Notes: generated by a model not told the origin, from the sequence alone. A DNA stretch of 53,331 nucleotides from an uncultured Verrucomicrobia subdivision 3 bacterium (GCA_903870815.1 CAIQEI010000079.1:1-53331), one strand, 5' to 3'; shown: positions 9,555-18,570, counted from the first letter of the stretch. A program made the numbers and translations.

Positions 9555-9658
9555 AATGTCTGCGGGTCAAGATAAACCGGTCGGGGATGCTGTCAATTTT
9601 AATTCCCAACGAAAACTCGGAAGGCGCTTTGCCTGAGGGCCGGTCGGCAATATCCGGA

Positions 9659-11041
9659 TCAGGTTTTTTCCTCGATCAGTTCGCGCCGCGCCCCGCCGAG
9701 CAATTGTTCGACGAAGCTGGTGGAATAAACGCCCCGGCGGAAATTCGGATCCTGCATGATGGCCTGCTGGAACGAAATCGTGGTCTTGATGCCGGTGATC
9801 ATGAATTCGTTCAGCGCGCGGTTCATGCGATCAATCGCCTCCCGGCGATCCTTGCCCCGGACAATAAGTTTGCCGATCATCGAATCGTAAGTCGGCGGGA
9901 TGGTGTAGCCGGCGTAGGCATGGGTATCCACGCGCACTTCGCGCCCACCCGGCTGGTAATACATCTCGATGCGGCCGGGACTGGGCCGGAAATCACCGAA
10001 CGGATCCTCCGCGTTGATGCGGCACTCGATGGCGTGACCCTTCATCACGATGTCGCTCTGCGAATAGCGCAGCGGTTCGCCCATGGCAATCTCGATCTGA
10101 GCGCGCACCAAGTCAATACCCGTAACTTCCTCCGTGACCGGATGCTCCACCTGGATGCGCTTATTGACTTCAAGAAAGTAAAAGTTGCCGTGATCGTCCA
10201 CGATGAATTCCACCGTGCCGGCGTTGGTGTAACGCGCCGCCTCGGCGATGCGGATGGCGGCCTTGCCGATTTTGTCGCGCAGCTTGCGGAATTTCTGCTC
10301 CAGCAGCGGCGACGGTGATTCCTCGATCAATTTCTGGTTGCGGCGCTGCACCGAGCAGTCGCGCTCGCCGAGGTGAATGATTTTCCCCTTGGTGTCGCCG
10401 AGGATTTGGATTTCGATGTGGTGCGGATTCTCGATGAATTTTTCGATGTAAACACCGGAATTGCCAAAGCATTTTTCCGCCTCGGAACGCGCGGTATGGT
10501 AACCCTTGACCAGCGAAATGTCGTTGTGCGCGATGCGCATGCCGCGTCCGCCCCCGCCCGCCACGGCCTTAATCATGACCGGGTAGCCGATTTTCTTGGC
10601 GATGGTCAGGGCTTCCTTTTCATTTTCCACCGTGCCTTCCGAACCGGGCGGGGTTTCCACACCGGCCTTCTTCGCCAGGGCACGACTGACCGCCTTGTCC
10701 TCCAACGCGCTCATCGCGCGCGGACTGGGGCCGATGAAACGGATGTTGCAACTCTCGCAGACCTCTGCAAAATGCGCGTTCTCCGATAAAAATCCATAGC
10801 CCGGATGAATTGCGTCTACGTCGGCGATCTCCGCCGCGCTGATGATCCGGTCAATGCGCAGGTAACTCTCGGAAGAAGCCGCCTTGCCGATGCAAATCGC
10901 CTCATCGGCCATTTGGACATGCATCGAATTTGCATCCACCTCGGAATACACCGCTACCGTGCGGATGTTCATTTCCTTGCAAGCACGGATGATGCGGACG
11001 GCGATTTCTCCGCGGTTGGCGACCAATACTTTTTCGAACAT
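9659..11041 (-). CDS. accC: Acetyl-CoA carboxylase, biotin carboxylase subunit
   Basis: This 460-residue ATP-grasp enzyme carboxylates biotin on AccB with bicarbonate and ATP, the first half-reaction of fatty-acid synthesis. N-terminal [23 protein letters not shown] is diagnostic. [12 protein letters not shown] is the glycine-rich ATP loop, [13 protein letters not shown] and [19 protein letters not shown] hold substrate residues, and [20 protein letters not shown] contains the catalytic region. One deviation: E. coli AccC reads [12 protein letters not shown], and here Lys replaces Thr. Length matches the family. accB ends 24 bases upstream, so both are co-transcribed. Confidence 0.98.
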   Translation of the reverse strand: MFEKVLVANRGEIAVRIIRACKEMNIRTVAVYSEVDANSMHVQMADEAICIGKAASSESYLRIDRIISAAEIADVDAIHPGYGFLSENAHFAEVCESCNIRFIGPSPRAMSALEDKAVSRALAKKAGVETPPGSEGTVENEKEALTIAKKIGYPVMIKAVAGGGGRGMRIAHNDISLVKGYHTARSEAEKCFGNSGVYIEKFIENPHHIEIQILGDTKGKIIHLGERDCSVQRRNQKLIEESPSPLLEQKFRKLRDKIGKAAIRIAEAARYTNAGTVEFIVDDHGNFYFLEVNKRIQVEHPVTEEVTGIDLVRAQIEIAMGEPLRYSQSDIVMKGHAIECRINAEDPFGDFRPSPGRIEMYYQPGGREVRVDTHAYAGYTIPPTYDSMIGKLIVRGKDRREAIDRMNRALNEFMITGIKTTISFQQAIMQDPNFRRGVYSTSFVEQLLGGARRELIEEKT

Positions 11042-11065
11042 GATGGGTGCGGTTAAAAAAACCGT

Positions 11066-11539
11066 TCAGACCGGACGGACTTTGAACAAAGGCTGCCCAA
11101 ACTCAACCGGTTTGCCATTTTCAATCAGAATCTGCGTAATAACGCCTTTGACCTCGGATTTGATTTCATTCATCACCTTCATTGCCTCGATAATACAGAC
11201 AACGGAGTCGGGGTTCACCTCGGCACCAACTTCAATGTAAGAGGCTGATTCTGGAGAAGGTGAACGATAAAATGTTCCAATAATCGGTGATTTTATGTCG
11301 ATTTCACCGGAATTAGCTGTCGCAGCCGCTGACGGGACTGAAATTGATGTTGCAGGAAGCGTTGACGCCGAAACTGGCACTGGGATCAACTGAGCCGGCT
11401 CATCGCCTTGCGCCAAAGGTGAAACACCGTTAATTCCCCGCTTTAGGCGTAATTTTGAATCTTTTTCTTCCAGTTCAAACTCCGTAATGGAGTTTTTCTT
11501 CATCAAATCAATGATGGCCTTGATATCTTTTAGTTCCAC
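11066..11539 (-). CDS. accB: Acetyl-CoA carboxylase biotin carboxyl carrier protein
   Basis: The 157-residue carrier protein of acetyl-CoA carboxylase has an N-terminal helical domain (1-35), a Ser/Ala/Pro linker (40-80) and a C-terminal biotinyl domain with the biotinylated lysine in CIIEAMKVMNEIKSEV (about residue 121). The first codon is GTG at 11539. The gene is clearly richer in A and T than accC beside it. A good sigma-70 promoter lies about 110 bases upstream, so accB-accC can be transcribed apart from aroQ. Confidence 0.97.
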   Translation of the reverse strand: MELKDIKAIIDLMKKNSITEFELEEKDSKLRLKRGINGVSPLAQGDEPAQLIPVPVSASTLPATSISVPSAAATANSGEIDIKSPIIGTFYRSPSPESASYIEVGAEVNPDSVVCIIEAMKVMNEIKSEVKGVITQILIENGKPVEFGQPLFKVRPV

Positions 11540-11649
11540 AATTCTTTTTCGTTAAAGATTTACTAAAATTACAATAATATATTATTTTTGACTTGTCTTG
11601 CAGTGACCCTTGACAAGGTATCGACATTCAAAAACGATTGCAATGTGGC

Positions 11650-11678
11650 ACTCTATTTATTTAATGGCACAACGTCAA
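11650..11678 (-). promoter_or_regulatory. Sigma-70-type promoter for accB-accC
   Basis: On the minus strand a TTGACG -35 is separated by exactly 17 bases from TAGAGT (-10). It lies in the AT-rich aroQ-accB gap and predicts a leader of about 100 bases before the accB GTG. The fit is good but based on pattern only. Confidence 0.6.
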
Positions 11679-11724
11679 GCCCTAATTTTAAGCAAATACA
11701 GCCCAACTACAACAGGTAAAAGAA

Positions 11725-12165
11725 CTACTTTTTTGATTCGTTAACGTCAACGGCAGCTTCCAATCCAAAAATGTATGATTTTGAACCAAATCCGCAGATT
11801 TGACCGCGGCAAACCGGCGCGATCAGTGATTTGTGCCTAAATTCTTCTCGTGCATGGACATTGGAAAGGTGAATTTCGATCGTCGGTATCCCCACAGCCG
11901 AAATCGCGTCACGCAACGCAACGCTCGTATGCGTATATGCGGCGGCATTGATGACAACCACTTGAAATTTACCTTTGGCTTCCTGAATCCAGCCCACGAG
12001 TTCGCCTTCGAGATTTGACTGTCGGAACTCCACTTCCACCTTTAATTCCGCCGCCCTTGCCCGGACCATGGCCTCGATATCGGCCAAGGTCAGCCGGCCA
12101 TATACCTCCGGTTCACGGGTGCCGAGCAAATTGAGGTTGGGGCCGTTAAGGAACAGAATCTTCAT
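11725..12165 (-). CDS. aroQ: 3-dehydroquinate dehydratase, type II
   Basis: This 146-residue type II enzyme makes 3-dehydroshikimate in the aromatic amino acid pathway. The start was set at the ATG at 12165, where [23 protein letters not shown] begins; the track ORF adds 71 unrelated residues. The catalytic tyrosine is in REPEVYG, the catalytic histidine in [16 protein letters not shown], and [16 protein letters not shown] binds substrate. C-terminal [19 protein letters not shown] fits the family. aroQ upstream of accB-accC is a common bacterial order. The 3' third is AT-rich, like accB. Confidence 0.96.
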   Translation of the reverse strand: MKILFLNGPNLNLLGTREPEVYGRLTLADIEAMVRARAAELKVEVEFRQSNLEGELVGWIQEAKGKFQVVVINAAAYTHTSVALRDAISAVGIPTIEIHLSNVHAREEFRHKSLIAPVCRGQICGFGSKSYIFGLEAAVDVNESKK

Positions 12166-12256
12166 GGCTGCCAGATTATCCACCCAGACAATTGCTGTCG
12201 AATTTAATGTTCGGTGACCCGGTTCCTGGCCCGGATTGGTTGGCCCGTTAGCGGCT

Positions 12257-12991
12257 TTATTTACCGAAGAGTCCGCCAAAGCTTTTGCCGAGCTTGTTGG
12301 CTTCACCGCCGAGGGCCTTGCCCGCGTTACCGACCGAACCGGCCACGGCCTTGAGGGTGGCGGTGGTGATTTCACCAAGTACTTTCTTGGTCAAGTCACC
12401 CGCCGTGATGCCTTCGGGACCCGTACCCAGGTTGGTAAAGTGAATGTCCGGCAGGGGCAAAATTGCGCCTTCAAAGTTCACCTTTCCGCCGCTGATCAGA
12501 AAATCGTCCACCTCAAGCTTCTTGGCCGGCTTCTTGGCCCCGGGCTGGGCGGTAGCGTTGGTGGCGGGCGCGGCGGTGCCAGTGAAAGCATTCACATTGT
12601 CCATGATGGCTTTAAGGTTGTTCGCGCCCAGGGGATTTCCCACAAAAGTGATCTCCGGTTCGCGCACCTCGACAGACTTGACAACGATCTTGTCGGAAAG
12701 CACCGAGAAAGGCGCAACGCTGACGGCCGTCTTGCCGACACTGATTGCGTTTGGAGCCTTGGACTTATACTGATCCGGATTGCCCAGCACCAAACCGTTC
12801 ACACCGGCGGAACCGGTGAAAATTCCAACATGCACGGAGCTGACGGTGAGACTGGTTTGCGTCACTTTGGGGCCGACCGTTTCCATGCCCACCTTGACGA
12901 CGTCGCCGAGGAAGAATCCAACGATGATGACCACGACCAGAACGACCACCACCAAACCGATACCAATGCCAAGAAGGATCTTCTTTTTCAT
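12257..12991 (-). CDS. AsmA-like membrane-anchored protein
   Basis: The 244-residue protein starts at the ATG at 12991 ([12 protein letters not shown]); the track's six extra residues are not needed. One long N-terminal anchor (about 4-30) is followed by a periplasmic region of short beta repeats with the style of AsmA/DUF748 proteins: [75 protein letters not shown]. Known family members are far longer and act in outer-membrane lipid traffic, so this is a minimal version and its job is uncertain. A glycine/lysine-rich tail ([21 protein letters not shown]) ends the protein. Confidence 0.65.
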   Translation of the reverse strand: MKKKILLGIGIGLVVVVLVVVIIVGFFLGDVVKVGMETVGPKVTQTSLTVSSVHVGIFTGSAGVNGLVLGNPDQYKSKAPNAISVGKTAVSVAPFSVLSDKIVVKSVEVREPEITFVGNPLGANNLKAIMDNVNAFTGTAAPATNATAQPGAKKPAKKLEVDDFLISGGKVNFEGAILPLPDIHFTNLGTGPEGITAGDLTKKVLGEITTATLKAVAGSVGNAGKALGGEANKLGKSFGGLFGK

Positions 12992-13140
12992 AGAACTGGA
13001 AACTACCACCGGGATCGGGCTTTGAAAATAAAAAAAACACCACCCGAAGCAATGGGGTGCCTCTTGACATCGTTCTTAAAGTTCTGATGTCGACCAGGGT
13101 TTCCCCTGCCCCCGACAGGCGAGATCTCTAGCGTGGTAGG

Positions 13141-13169
13141 GTTGAAGCGTTGAAGAGTTAATGGGTTGG
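13141..13169. repeat. Short repeat of the GTTGAAGCG/CTTCAACG family
   Basis: GTTGAAGCGTTGAAG is here. Its complement type recurs at about 49376-49398 (GACGCTTCAACGTTTAAT) and 50821-50845 (CCCTTCAACGATTCAACGC). All three copies are outside convincing genes. Confidence 0.5.
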
Positions 13170-13217
13170 AGCCGTAGTATTTTGGCACCTGGCATTCGCG
13201 CGACCCGCGATGTCACT

Positions 13218-13287
13218 TTTTGGCACCTTTTGTCCGTTTTTGTCACCCGGTTTTAAAAATGCCAAAAACGGACAAAAGGTGCCAAAA
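13218..13287. repeat. 25-bp perfect inverted repeat (hairpin)
   Basis: The arms at 13218-13242 and 13263-13287 (TTTTGGCACCTTTTGTCC...) are exact complements over 25 bases around a 20-base spacer. A third partial copy, TTTTGGCACCT, lies about 40 bases to the left near 13178. The long T/A-rich arms are unlike a simple terminator, since no U-run follows. Confidence 0.85.
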
Positions 13288-13395
13288 GTTGAACGGTCAT
13301 AAAACTTTTCACGGTCACACGAACTTTACCAGACAGGCCTATTTTCTTTACCATCCCCGGCCCCAACTTTTGTAAGTGCTTGATAGAGCATCTGG

Positions 13396-13440
13396 AACTT
13401 TACCTTTTCTTTACCAAAAAAAGTTTTGGAAGGTAAAGTT
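13396..13440. repeat. 11-bp inverted repeat
   Basis: AACTTTACCTT at 13396-13406 faces AAGGTAAAGTT at 13430-13440. CTTTACC also recurs nearby (13324 and 13345), so this is a small field of related sequence. Confidence 0.6.
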
Positions 13441-13550
13441 TCAAGAGAACAGCCTGAGCTGTGGTCGCGAACGGAATCGGAATACGGCACAAGCTGAAGC
13501 TTGAACTCCAACTCGGACAGAAAAACGCAGAACCGATCCACCCGGCGCCG

Positions 13551-13574
13551 AACATTGAACGCCGAACATCGAAC
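13551..13574. repeat. GAACATTGAACGCC-type tandem repeat
   Basis: AACATTGAACGCCGAACATCGAAC is a degenerate tandem of a unit of about 14 bases (GAACATYGAAC). I recall this as a typical interspersed repeat in verrucomicrobial intergenic DNA; it was not verified by search. Confidence 0.5.
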
Positions 13575-13919
13575 TTGGACCCAAAAATATCGCCCGCGCC
13601 TAACTTCCTGCACTCCGGATTAGGTGAACGGCGCGGACAGAAACGAAGACCAACCTGAAGGTTGAACTCCAACGGGGCCGGCCGTTGCGGACGACGAGGC
13701 GTGCGCAACGACCGACCCGGAGGGCGTGAGCCGGCAGCAATATAAAATGGATATGTCAAAGAACGATCGCGGCAGAAAGATCACATAAAAGTTCCGCCAA
13801 AACCGAATGTTTGCATATTAAAAAACGTATACAGTATGTCAAAAATAATTTTTCATAAATTTTGTCGGCGACCCGGGGCAGGAAATTAAAGCGACAGCCA
13901 CTCCAACTCCGGTTTTATA

Positions 13920-14084
13920 GAGACTCGTACAATACGGTGACGGAGCGTGGCGTTCACGCCGCTTCAACGACCGCAAACACGAATTACGAGGAAAACCCAG
14001 CCCGCCTGTTTTTTTCACGCTGAAGCGGCGTGAACGCCGCGCTCCGCGTGCGCCAAATTCGTGTCACTCTATCTTGCGAGTCTC
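13920..14084. repeat. 165-bp imperfect palindromic element
   Basis: Nested arms pair in order: GAGACTCG (13920) with CGAGTCTC (14077); GGAGCGTGGCGTTCACGCCG... (13942-13966) with its complement at 14021-14045 (24 of 25 matching); and ACACGAATT with AATTCGTGT. The strongest arms are themselves near-palindromic. This resembles a MITE-like or REP-type element just downstream of the M56-secretin gene. No transposase is nearby. Confidence 0.75.
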
Positions 14085-14142
14085 AATAGGGTTTAGCAGA
14101 GCCAGTGAATAGCGAGTTGCGGGCTTGCGCCATGGATCCGCT

Positions 14143-17100
14143 TCAGTAGTAGTCTATTGTTTTGGAATTTATTCCCTGTGTTTGCGAAGGTTGCGAAGGC
14201 TGCGGTGGCTGCGGTGGCTGCGAAGGAACTCCATTTTTCGCGAATGGTAAGTCGTCATCGGAATGGATCCGATTGTCGGCTGGGTCAACGATGTTCGCGG
14301 TGATGAAAACCAGCAGCTCCTTGTCGCTGGTTTTTGAGTTTCCAGTGACCACGCTGCCACTGACATGGTTTGCTTCCGGCAGGCCGCCGAGCATGGCCGT
14401 CTGGCCGTCCCACAAATTCACAGTCGCCACCACTTGCCGGACGGTGAAGTGAGGCGAAACTTTCGGCACGTGAATTATTTCTCCGGCGCGGTCGTAACCC
14501 GTCGTGGTATTGGTGGGAGTGTCGTATCCCCAAAATTCCGTCAAGGTCGGGATGAGCGCCAGGCTGATGGTGTAGCCGTCAGCTAAGACGTAAGGAACCA
14601 CATCCAAAACCGGACCGGTCTCAAGCCGCGTGGATTGGGGCACAATGGTATTGGAAATAATAAGCCCAGCTCGGTTGGTATAACTTTCCTCAAGGACCAA
14701 GTTGGTGACGAAATTCATAATTTGCGTCGCCCGCATTTGCATTTGCCGTCCGCTGGTGGTGGTCGCTTCCGGCTCGGCCAGCAATTCAAACCCGGGCTTT
14801 GCTTGCAACAACTGCAGAATAGTCTTGAAGTCTTCACCGGTCAGAATGCCCGTCATCTGGCCGTTGGGATGGTTGGTGAACATTTTCGGATCAACGAAAC
14901 CCAGCTTCGGCACCTCCACAAATCGGGCCTTGATGTGGATTTGCGGCGGGGCGGTGTTAATGGTCTGGATGGCCCGTTCAATAATATCCAAATCAGATTC
15001 CGTGGCTTTGACAAACAAGACGCCCAGCCGGTCGCCATAGAAAACCGACTTGCCGGCGGGGAAATCCAAGTTCACGCCCAATTGGCTGAAAAAACTTCTG
15101 GCCATCGCCGAAACCGTGTTGGTCTGCTCGCCGGCGATATTTCGTAACGCCGCTGGGAACAAACGGGGATCCACCTTGAACGCCCTCGTGAACAGGTTGG
15201 TTGTTGAGGTGTCATCCAATCCAAATGTGGCAGTTTGCCCGACAAATTGTCTGGCATCGGCCTCAATATTCTTGTCCGACAAGCCATTCAACTTCAGCAC
15301 CACCCGGTTCACCCGTGCCAGTTGTTCACCGGAACCCCGAACAAATAAGATTCCATTGGCTGTATAGAAATAAAACGTCGTCGGGATTTTTACGCCCGCC
15401 TCTGCCAGTTGATTCGTCAGATCGACCAACAGAACCCGCGGATCCACCCGGAAAGTCATGGTCATCGGGGCGGTTTTTTCCACAGGCGGCTTTTCCAAAG
15501 CGGAGCCGGCCAATTGATCAAGGGCGCGTTCAACCAATCTCAAATCCGATCCCGTGGCTTTAACATACAGTCGCCCTGACCGGTCTTGGTACGAAATCGA
15601 CTTGCCTGGGGGTGAATCCCAATCCACGCCCAGAGTGCTGAAATAGCTTTGGGCCTGGACAGGAACACTGATGGTCTGCAGGCTCGTGACTTTCTGCAAA
15701 GCCTTCAGGAACGAATTCGTGTCCGTCAGGAAGACGAGGCCGAATAACGGGTTGGCGGGCGGCTGATTCAGTGAAAACACGATGGCAAAATCTTGTACGG
15801 AATACTTGATTGGCCGGCTGGCTCCCGCCACGACGGCATCAAGCACGTCTGCCAGCGTCACGTCTTGCATCGCGGCTACGGTGACGGGAACGTCCGCCGA
15901 GTTGTAACTAATGCCGGTCGCCGGGTTTGTCTGCGGAGGCTGGCCAGAGGAGGGAATGGGTTTGAGCAGTATTGGCATACCGGTCAAGGGATTGATCGCC
16001 GATACCGGGATGCCTGAATTATCCTCGTGGTCATCAGTCAAGAAGTTGATCCCCGCATGATTCGTTTCGCGCAACAAGGATTGTTCCGACAGTCGCCGCA
16101 GCACTTCACTCAGCGGCAGACCGGCGCTGGAAAACTCGGCGAGCCGGATCTGTTTAAGTTTGGCGATGATGGCCTGACGTCCGGGAACGGTGGCGATGAA
16201 ATTGGACCGGCCGATTTCACCTGTTGGCTTAACGATGGCCTGAGGCCGTTGTTGAAAATTCTGAGTGTTCGTGATGATTTCGACATGGGCGAGCACGACG
16301 AGGTTGGTCCAGCCGGAACCGGGCGAATGCACCACGCTGATCATGACGCCCCCGTGATTCTCGATGGTTGCCATATTTCCCTTGAATTGGTTCGTGGCCA
16401 GACCGCCATTCAGCGGATAGACAACCTGACCCTGAACCATCAGTTCAATCAGCCCGTTGGTCAAGGTTAGACGGCAGGAAAAACTCGTGCTGTTGGTTCC
16501 GTTGCCAACGTACATATCCGCACGTTCACCGCTGATGGTCACCATGCGCGGCCCGGAGAACTTTCGATAGCCTTTAGATTCCAGACTCGTTTGCAATTGC
16601 GCGAACTCCGCTGGCATGACAAGCGACGTAGTGATGGCGGTGCCTTTGTCCTGATCAGATTTCAAAGCAGCGGCGGCTTGATAAAACCGCGTCGTGATCA
16701 AAACCTCGGGCAGGTTGGTGTTGATGCTAGCCGGCTTCGGCAAAGGAGAAGCAGGAACAATCGCAGGCGTAGAAACTTTTTCCGGCAGAACCGGCCCTTC
16801 GCCCATCGGCACGGCGACGGCGGTGAAAGCCAGAATTCCCAGAATCGAAACCAGCGTCAGTCCGGCATGGCGAGGAGCACGAAAATCAACCAGTCGCTCG
16901 ATGCGCTGTCGTAACGCGCCGCGTGATTCCATGATGCCCACCAGACCCAGTGTAGCCAAAGGGCGGTTCAGGGCCAGTTTCGCCACTTCTAACAATGTGG
17001 GTGCGTAAGTATCAGCCTCGTCGCGCAATGCCAACATCACGGCATCATCCACGGCTTCCTCGCGCACACGGCGGATTCGGGCGTTTGCCATCCATACCAG

Positions 17101-17835
17101 TGGGTGCCACCAGTAAACAACCTGCAAGAGCGTCTGCAAAAAGTTCACCCACACGTCACGGCGACGCAGGTGAATCAATTCATGCACCAATACTGTGAGC
17201 AATTGCTCGTCGGCGAAGTTTTCCGCGACCGATTGCGGAATCAAAATCGCTGGATGGAAAAATCCACACACGGCGGGCGAGATCGAGTTCGCTGCCAACT
17301 TCACCGGCACATTCATTTTAAAGCCGACGATATTTTGCGCTGCCGCAGCGATGGTGTTCAACCGTCCAGAAGCAGCCGCATGGCGAATTTGCCCCGTGAT
17401 TTGCCACCAACGCACCAGCAGCCACGCAAATAGCGCCACGCTAACGGCAACCGCTGCAACCGACAACCACGCAGCGTTTGTCATGGCCGGTTTCGGCGGA
17501 ACAAAAGCCGGTAGCGGTGTTTGTGGAATTTCCGGGAGCGGTGTGTTGTCGTAAGTAACGGTAAAATGCAACTTTGGTTTGGTAGCGATTGGGGGCGGAG
17601 TTTTGTGCATCCACCAAGCCGGACTCGTGGGCAGCGCGAGCGTGGGCGGCAGGCAAAGTTTAACGAGCACCACCAGCCATAACGCGTAGCGGATGGATGC
17701 CCGCAGCCGGCGCCGCAATGAAAAATCCAGCGCGAAAAGAACGGCGATGAGCAGGCTCGATTGCCAGAGCATCGGCCAGCCAAAGGCCAAAAAGTTTCCG
17801 CCCCACTGGTTCAGTGTTTCGATGATGGAATTCAT
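14143..17835 (-). CDS. BlaR1-type M56 metallopeptidase fused to secretin-like domains
   Basis: This is a 1230-residue protein. The start was placed at the ATG at 17835, 22 residues inside the track ORF, because an AAAGG lies six bases upstream and the N-terminus then begins just before the first helix. Membrane helices lie near 17-37, 48-66, 122-143 and 325-343. The M56 zinc motif HELIH is at 218-222 with the following EEAVDD. After the last helix come long beta-rich repeats, including two copies of a (Y/F)FSxLGV...SxxYxDRxGxLxVKATxSDLxxxERA unit. The end resembles a type II/III secretin: IHIKARFVEVPKLGF, TGPVLDVVPYV, VRQVVATVNLWDGQTAMLGGLPE, DKELLVFITANIVDPA. The tail is a Pro/Gln/Ser repeat. 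A BlaI gene lies just upstream, so it probably senses an envelope signal and triggers repressor loss. Confidence 0.85.
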   Translation of the reverse strand: MNSIIETLNQWGGNFLAFGWPMLWQSSLLIAVLFALDFSLRRRLRASIRYALWLVVLVKLCLPPTLALPTSPAWWMHKTPPPIATKPKLHFTVTYDNTPLPEIPQTPLPAFVPPKPAMTNAAWLSVAAVAVSVALFAWLLVRWWQITGQIRHAAASGRLNTIAAAAQNIVGFKMNVPVKLAANSISPAVCGFFHPAILIPQSVAENFADEQLLTVLVHELIHLRRRDVWVNFLQTLLQVVYWWHPLVWMANARIRRVREEAVDDAVMLALRDEADTYAPTLLEVAKLALNRPLATLGLVGIMESRGALRQRIERLVDFRAPRHAGLTLVSILGILAFTAVAVPMGEGPVLPEKVSTPAIVPASPLPKPASINTNLPEVLITTRFYQAAAALKSDQDKGTAITTSLVMPAEFAQLQTSLESKGYRKFSGPRMVTISGERADMYVGNGTNSTSFSCRLTLTNGLIELMVQGQVVYPLNGGLATNQFKGNMATIENHGGVMISVVHSPGSGWTNLVVLAHVEIITNTQNFQQRPQAIVKPTGEIGRSNFIATVPGRQAIIAKLKQIRLAEFSSAGLPLSEVLRRLSEQSLLRETNHAGINFLTDDHEDNSGIPVSAINPLTGMPILLKPIPSSGQPPQTNPATGISYNSADVPVTVAAMQDVTLADVLDAVVAGASRPIKYSVQDFAIVFSLNQPPANPLFGLVFLTDTNSFLKALQKVTSLQTISVPVQAQSYFSTLGVDWDSPPGKSISYQDRSGRLYVKATGSDLRLVERALDQLAGSALEKPPVEKTAPMTMTFRVDPRVLLVDLTNQLAEAGVKIPTTFYFYTANGILFVRGSGEQLARVNRVVLKLNGLSDKNIEADARQFVGQTATFGLDDTSTTNLFTRAFKVDPRLFPAALRNIAGEQTNTVSAMARSFFSQLGVNLDFPAGKSVFYGDRLGVLFVKATESDLDIIERAIQTINTAPPQIHIKARFVEVPKLGFVDPKMFTNHPNGQMTGILTGEDFKTILQLLQAKPGFELLAEPEATTTSGRQMQMRATQIMNFVTNLVLEESYTNRAGLIISNTIVPQSTRLETGPVLDVVPYVLADGYTISLALIPTLTEFWGYDTPTNTTTGYDRAGEIIHVPKVSPHFTVRQVVATVNLWDGQTAMLGGLPEANHVSGSVVTGNSKTSDKELLVFITANIVDPADNRIHSDDDLPFAKNGVPSQPPQPPQPSQPSQTQGINSKTIDYY

Positions 17836-18012
17836 TTCAGCCTTTCGAAGTCTTGTTTTAGTGCCGCCATGGAATACCGGCGGTGAACCGCCGCAGTCCA
17901 AACGCTCCGCGAACTCCGATGATGGCAGACAAACGCGAAGAGTCTGGACTGCGTGTACTTCAGAACCGCTTTGAGCAGTGATAGCAAAGGAATCAGGGGC
18001 TTGAGTTTCATG

Positions 18013-18402
18013 TCATTTTTTCGCGGATTTTTTCTTGGCCTTGATCAGGGATTCCAACTCCGCCAGTTCATCCGCATTCAAATTCCGGCTGTCCAGCAGG
18101 CATTGCACCATGGGCGTGAGCGCGCCGTTGAAAGCGTGCTTGAGCGCGTAGAACAGTTCGCCACTCTGCGCCTGGGCGCGGGTGACGACCGATTGATAAA
18201 TGGTAAGCTTGCCTGTTTTTTTTGCCTTGAGCACGCCCTTGGTCACCATGCGGTCCATCAGCGTGCGGACGGTGGAGTAGTGCCAGCCCGTCGGTGGGAA
18301 CAGTTTTTCCTGAATGGCGGGCGCGGTGCAGGGTTCGGTTTCCCAAACGGCCTTGATGATGGACCATTCGGACTCGGTGAGTTCAACGGCTGGCTTGGAC
18401 AT
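18013..18402 (-). CDS. blaI: BlaI/MecI-family transcriptional repressor
   Basis: This 129-residue winged-helix dimeric repressor has ELTESEWSIIKAVWETEPCTAPAIQEKL (helix-turn-helix start) and GWHYSTVRTLMDRMVTKGVLKAKKTGK (recognition helix and wing). The C-terminal dimer region contains FNGALTPMVQCLLDS. The usual cleavage-region motif sits around residues 95-110. The tail is lysine-rich (IKAKKKSAKK). It lies 177 bases upstream of the M56-secretin gene on the same strand, the standard BlaI-BlaR1 order. Two operator-like palindromes and a TTGACA lie directly before its ATG, so it most likely represses its own operon. The actual inducer cannot be read from sequence, and beta-lactam sensing should not be assumed. 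Confidence 0.93.
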   Translation of the reverse strand: MSKPAVELTESEWSIIKAVWETEPCTAPAIQEKLFPPTGWHYSTVRTLMDRMVTKGVLKAKKTGKLTIYQSVVTRAQAQSGELFYALKHAFNGALTPMVQCLLDSRNLNADELAELESLIKAKKKSAKK

Positions 18403-18414
18403 GAGGCGAGAATC

Positions 18415-18428
18415 TCTACAAACGTAGA
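18415..18428. promoter_or_regulatory. BlaI-type operator O1
   Basis: TCTACAAACGTAGA is a near-palindrome of the TACAnnnGTA type bound by BlaI/MecI repressors. It lies 13 bases before the blaI ATG, inside the spacer of the predicted promoter. Confidence 0.7.
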
Positions 18429-18431
18429 TAA

Positions 18432-18437
18432 TGTCAA
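18432..18437 (-). promoter_or_regulatory. -35 box of the blaI promoter
   Basis: A perfect TTGACA on the minus strand lies between the two operators. At 17-base spacing the -10 is GATTCT (weak), placing the transcript start at or within a base or two of the blaI ATG. No Shine-Dalgarno is visible, so a leaderless message is plausible. Confidence 0.5.
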
Positions 18438-18444
18438 GCGGATA

Positions 18445-18460
18445 ATTTACAAATGTAGAT
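18445..18460. promoter_or_regulatory. BlaI-type operator O2
   Basis: ATTTACAAATGTAGAT matches the same palindrome as O1. The two centres are 31 bases apart, about three helical turns, putting both dimers on one face of the DNA. Confidence 0.7.
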
Positions 18461-18544
18461 TATGCGGTGTGGTAAGGGAAGATGCGAAGGTCTTTTGAGG
18501 CCAGCATCCGGCAGAAATAATCCCGGGGTTATTTGGGTGACAAC

Positions 18545-18570
18545 AAAAAAGGCGCGTCTTTCGACGCGCC
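18545..18570 (-). terminator. Rho-independent terminator after the peroxiredoxin gene
   Basis: On the minus strand GGCGCGTC-GAAA-GACGCGCC is followed by TTTTTT, 19 bases beyond the stop at 18589. Confidence 0.92.

Larger units (their letters stand above)
12992..14142 (-). other. Gene-free, repeat-rich stretch of about 1.15 kb
   Basis: No credible gene was found. The ORFs here (for example 13326..13613 and 13400..13759, both minus) lack any domain and encode strings such as RCSAFNVRR that come from short repeats. The stretch holds several inverted repeats listed separately, one imperfect direct repeat (CTGAAGSTTGAACTCCAAC near 13493 and 13655), and an AT-rich part around 13790-13860. Confidence 0.7.

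Noticed and set aside
13326-13759. Minus-strand ORFs of 95 and 119 residues in the repeat-rich stretch
   Set aside because: Translated repeat DNA with no helix, signal or motif pattern.
14143-18402. Beta-lactam resistance operon
   Set aside because: BlaI and M56 are present, but there is no penicillin-binding sensor domain and no beta-lactamase gene; the signal is unknown.
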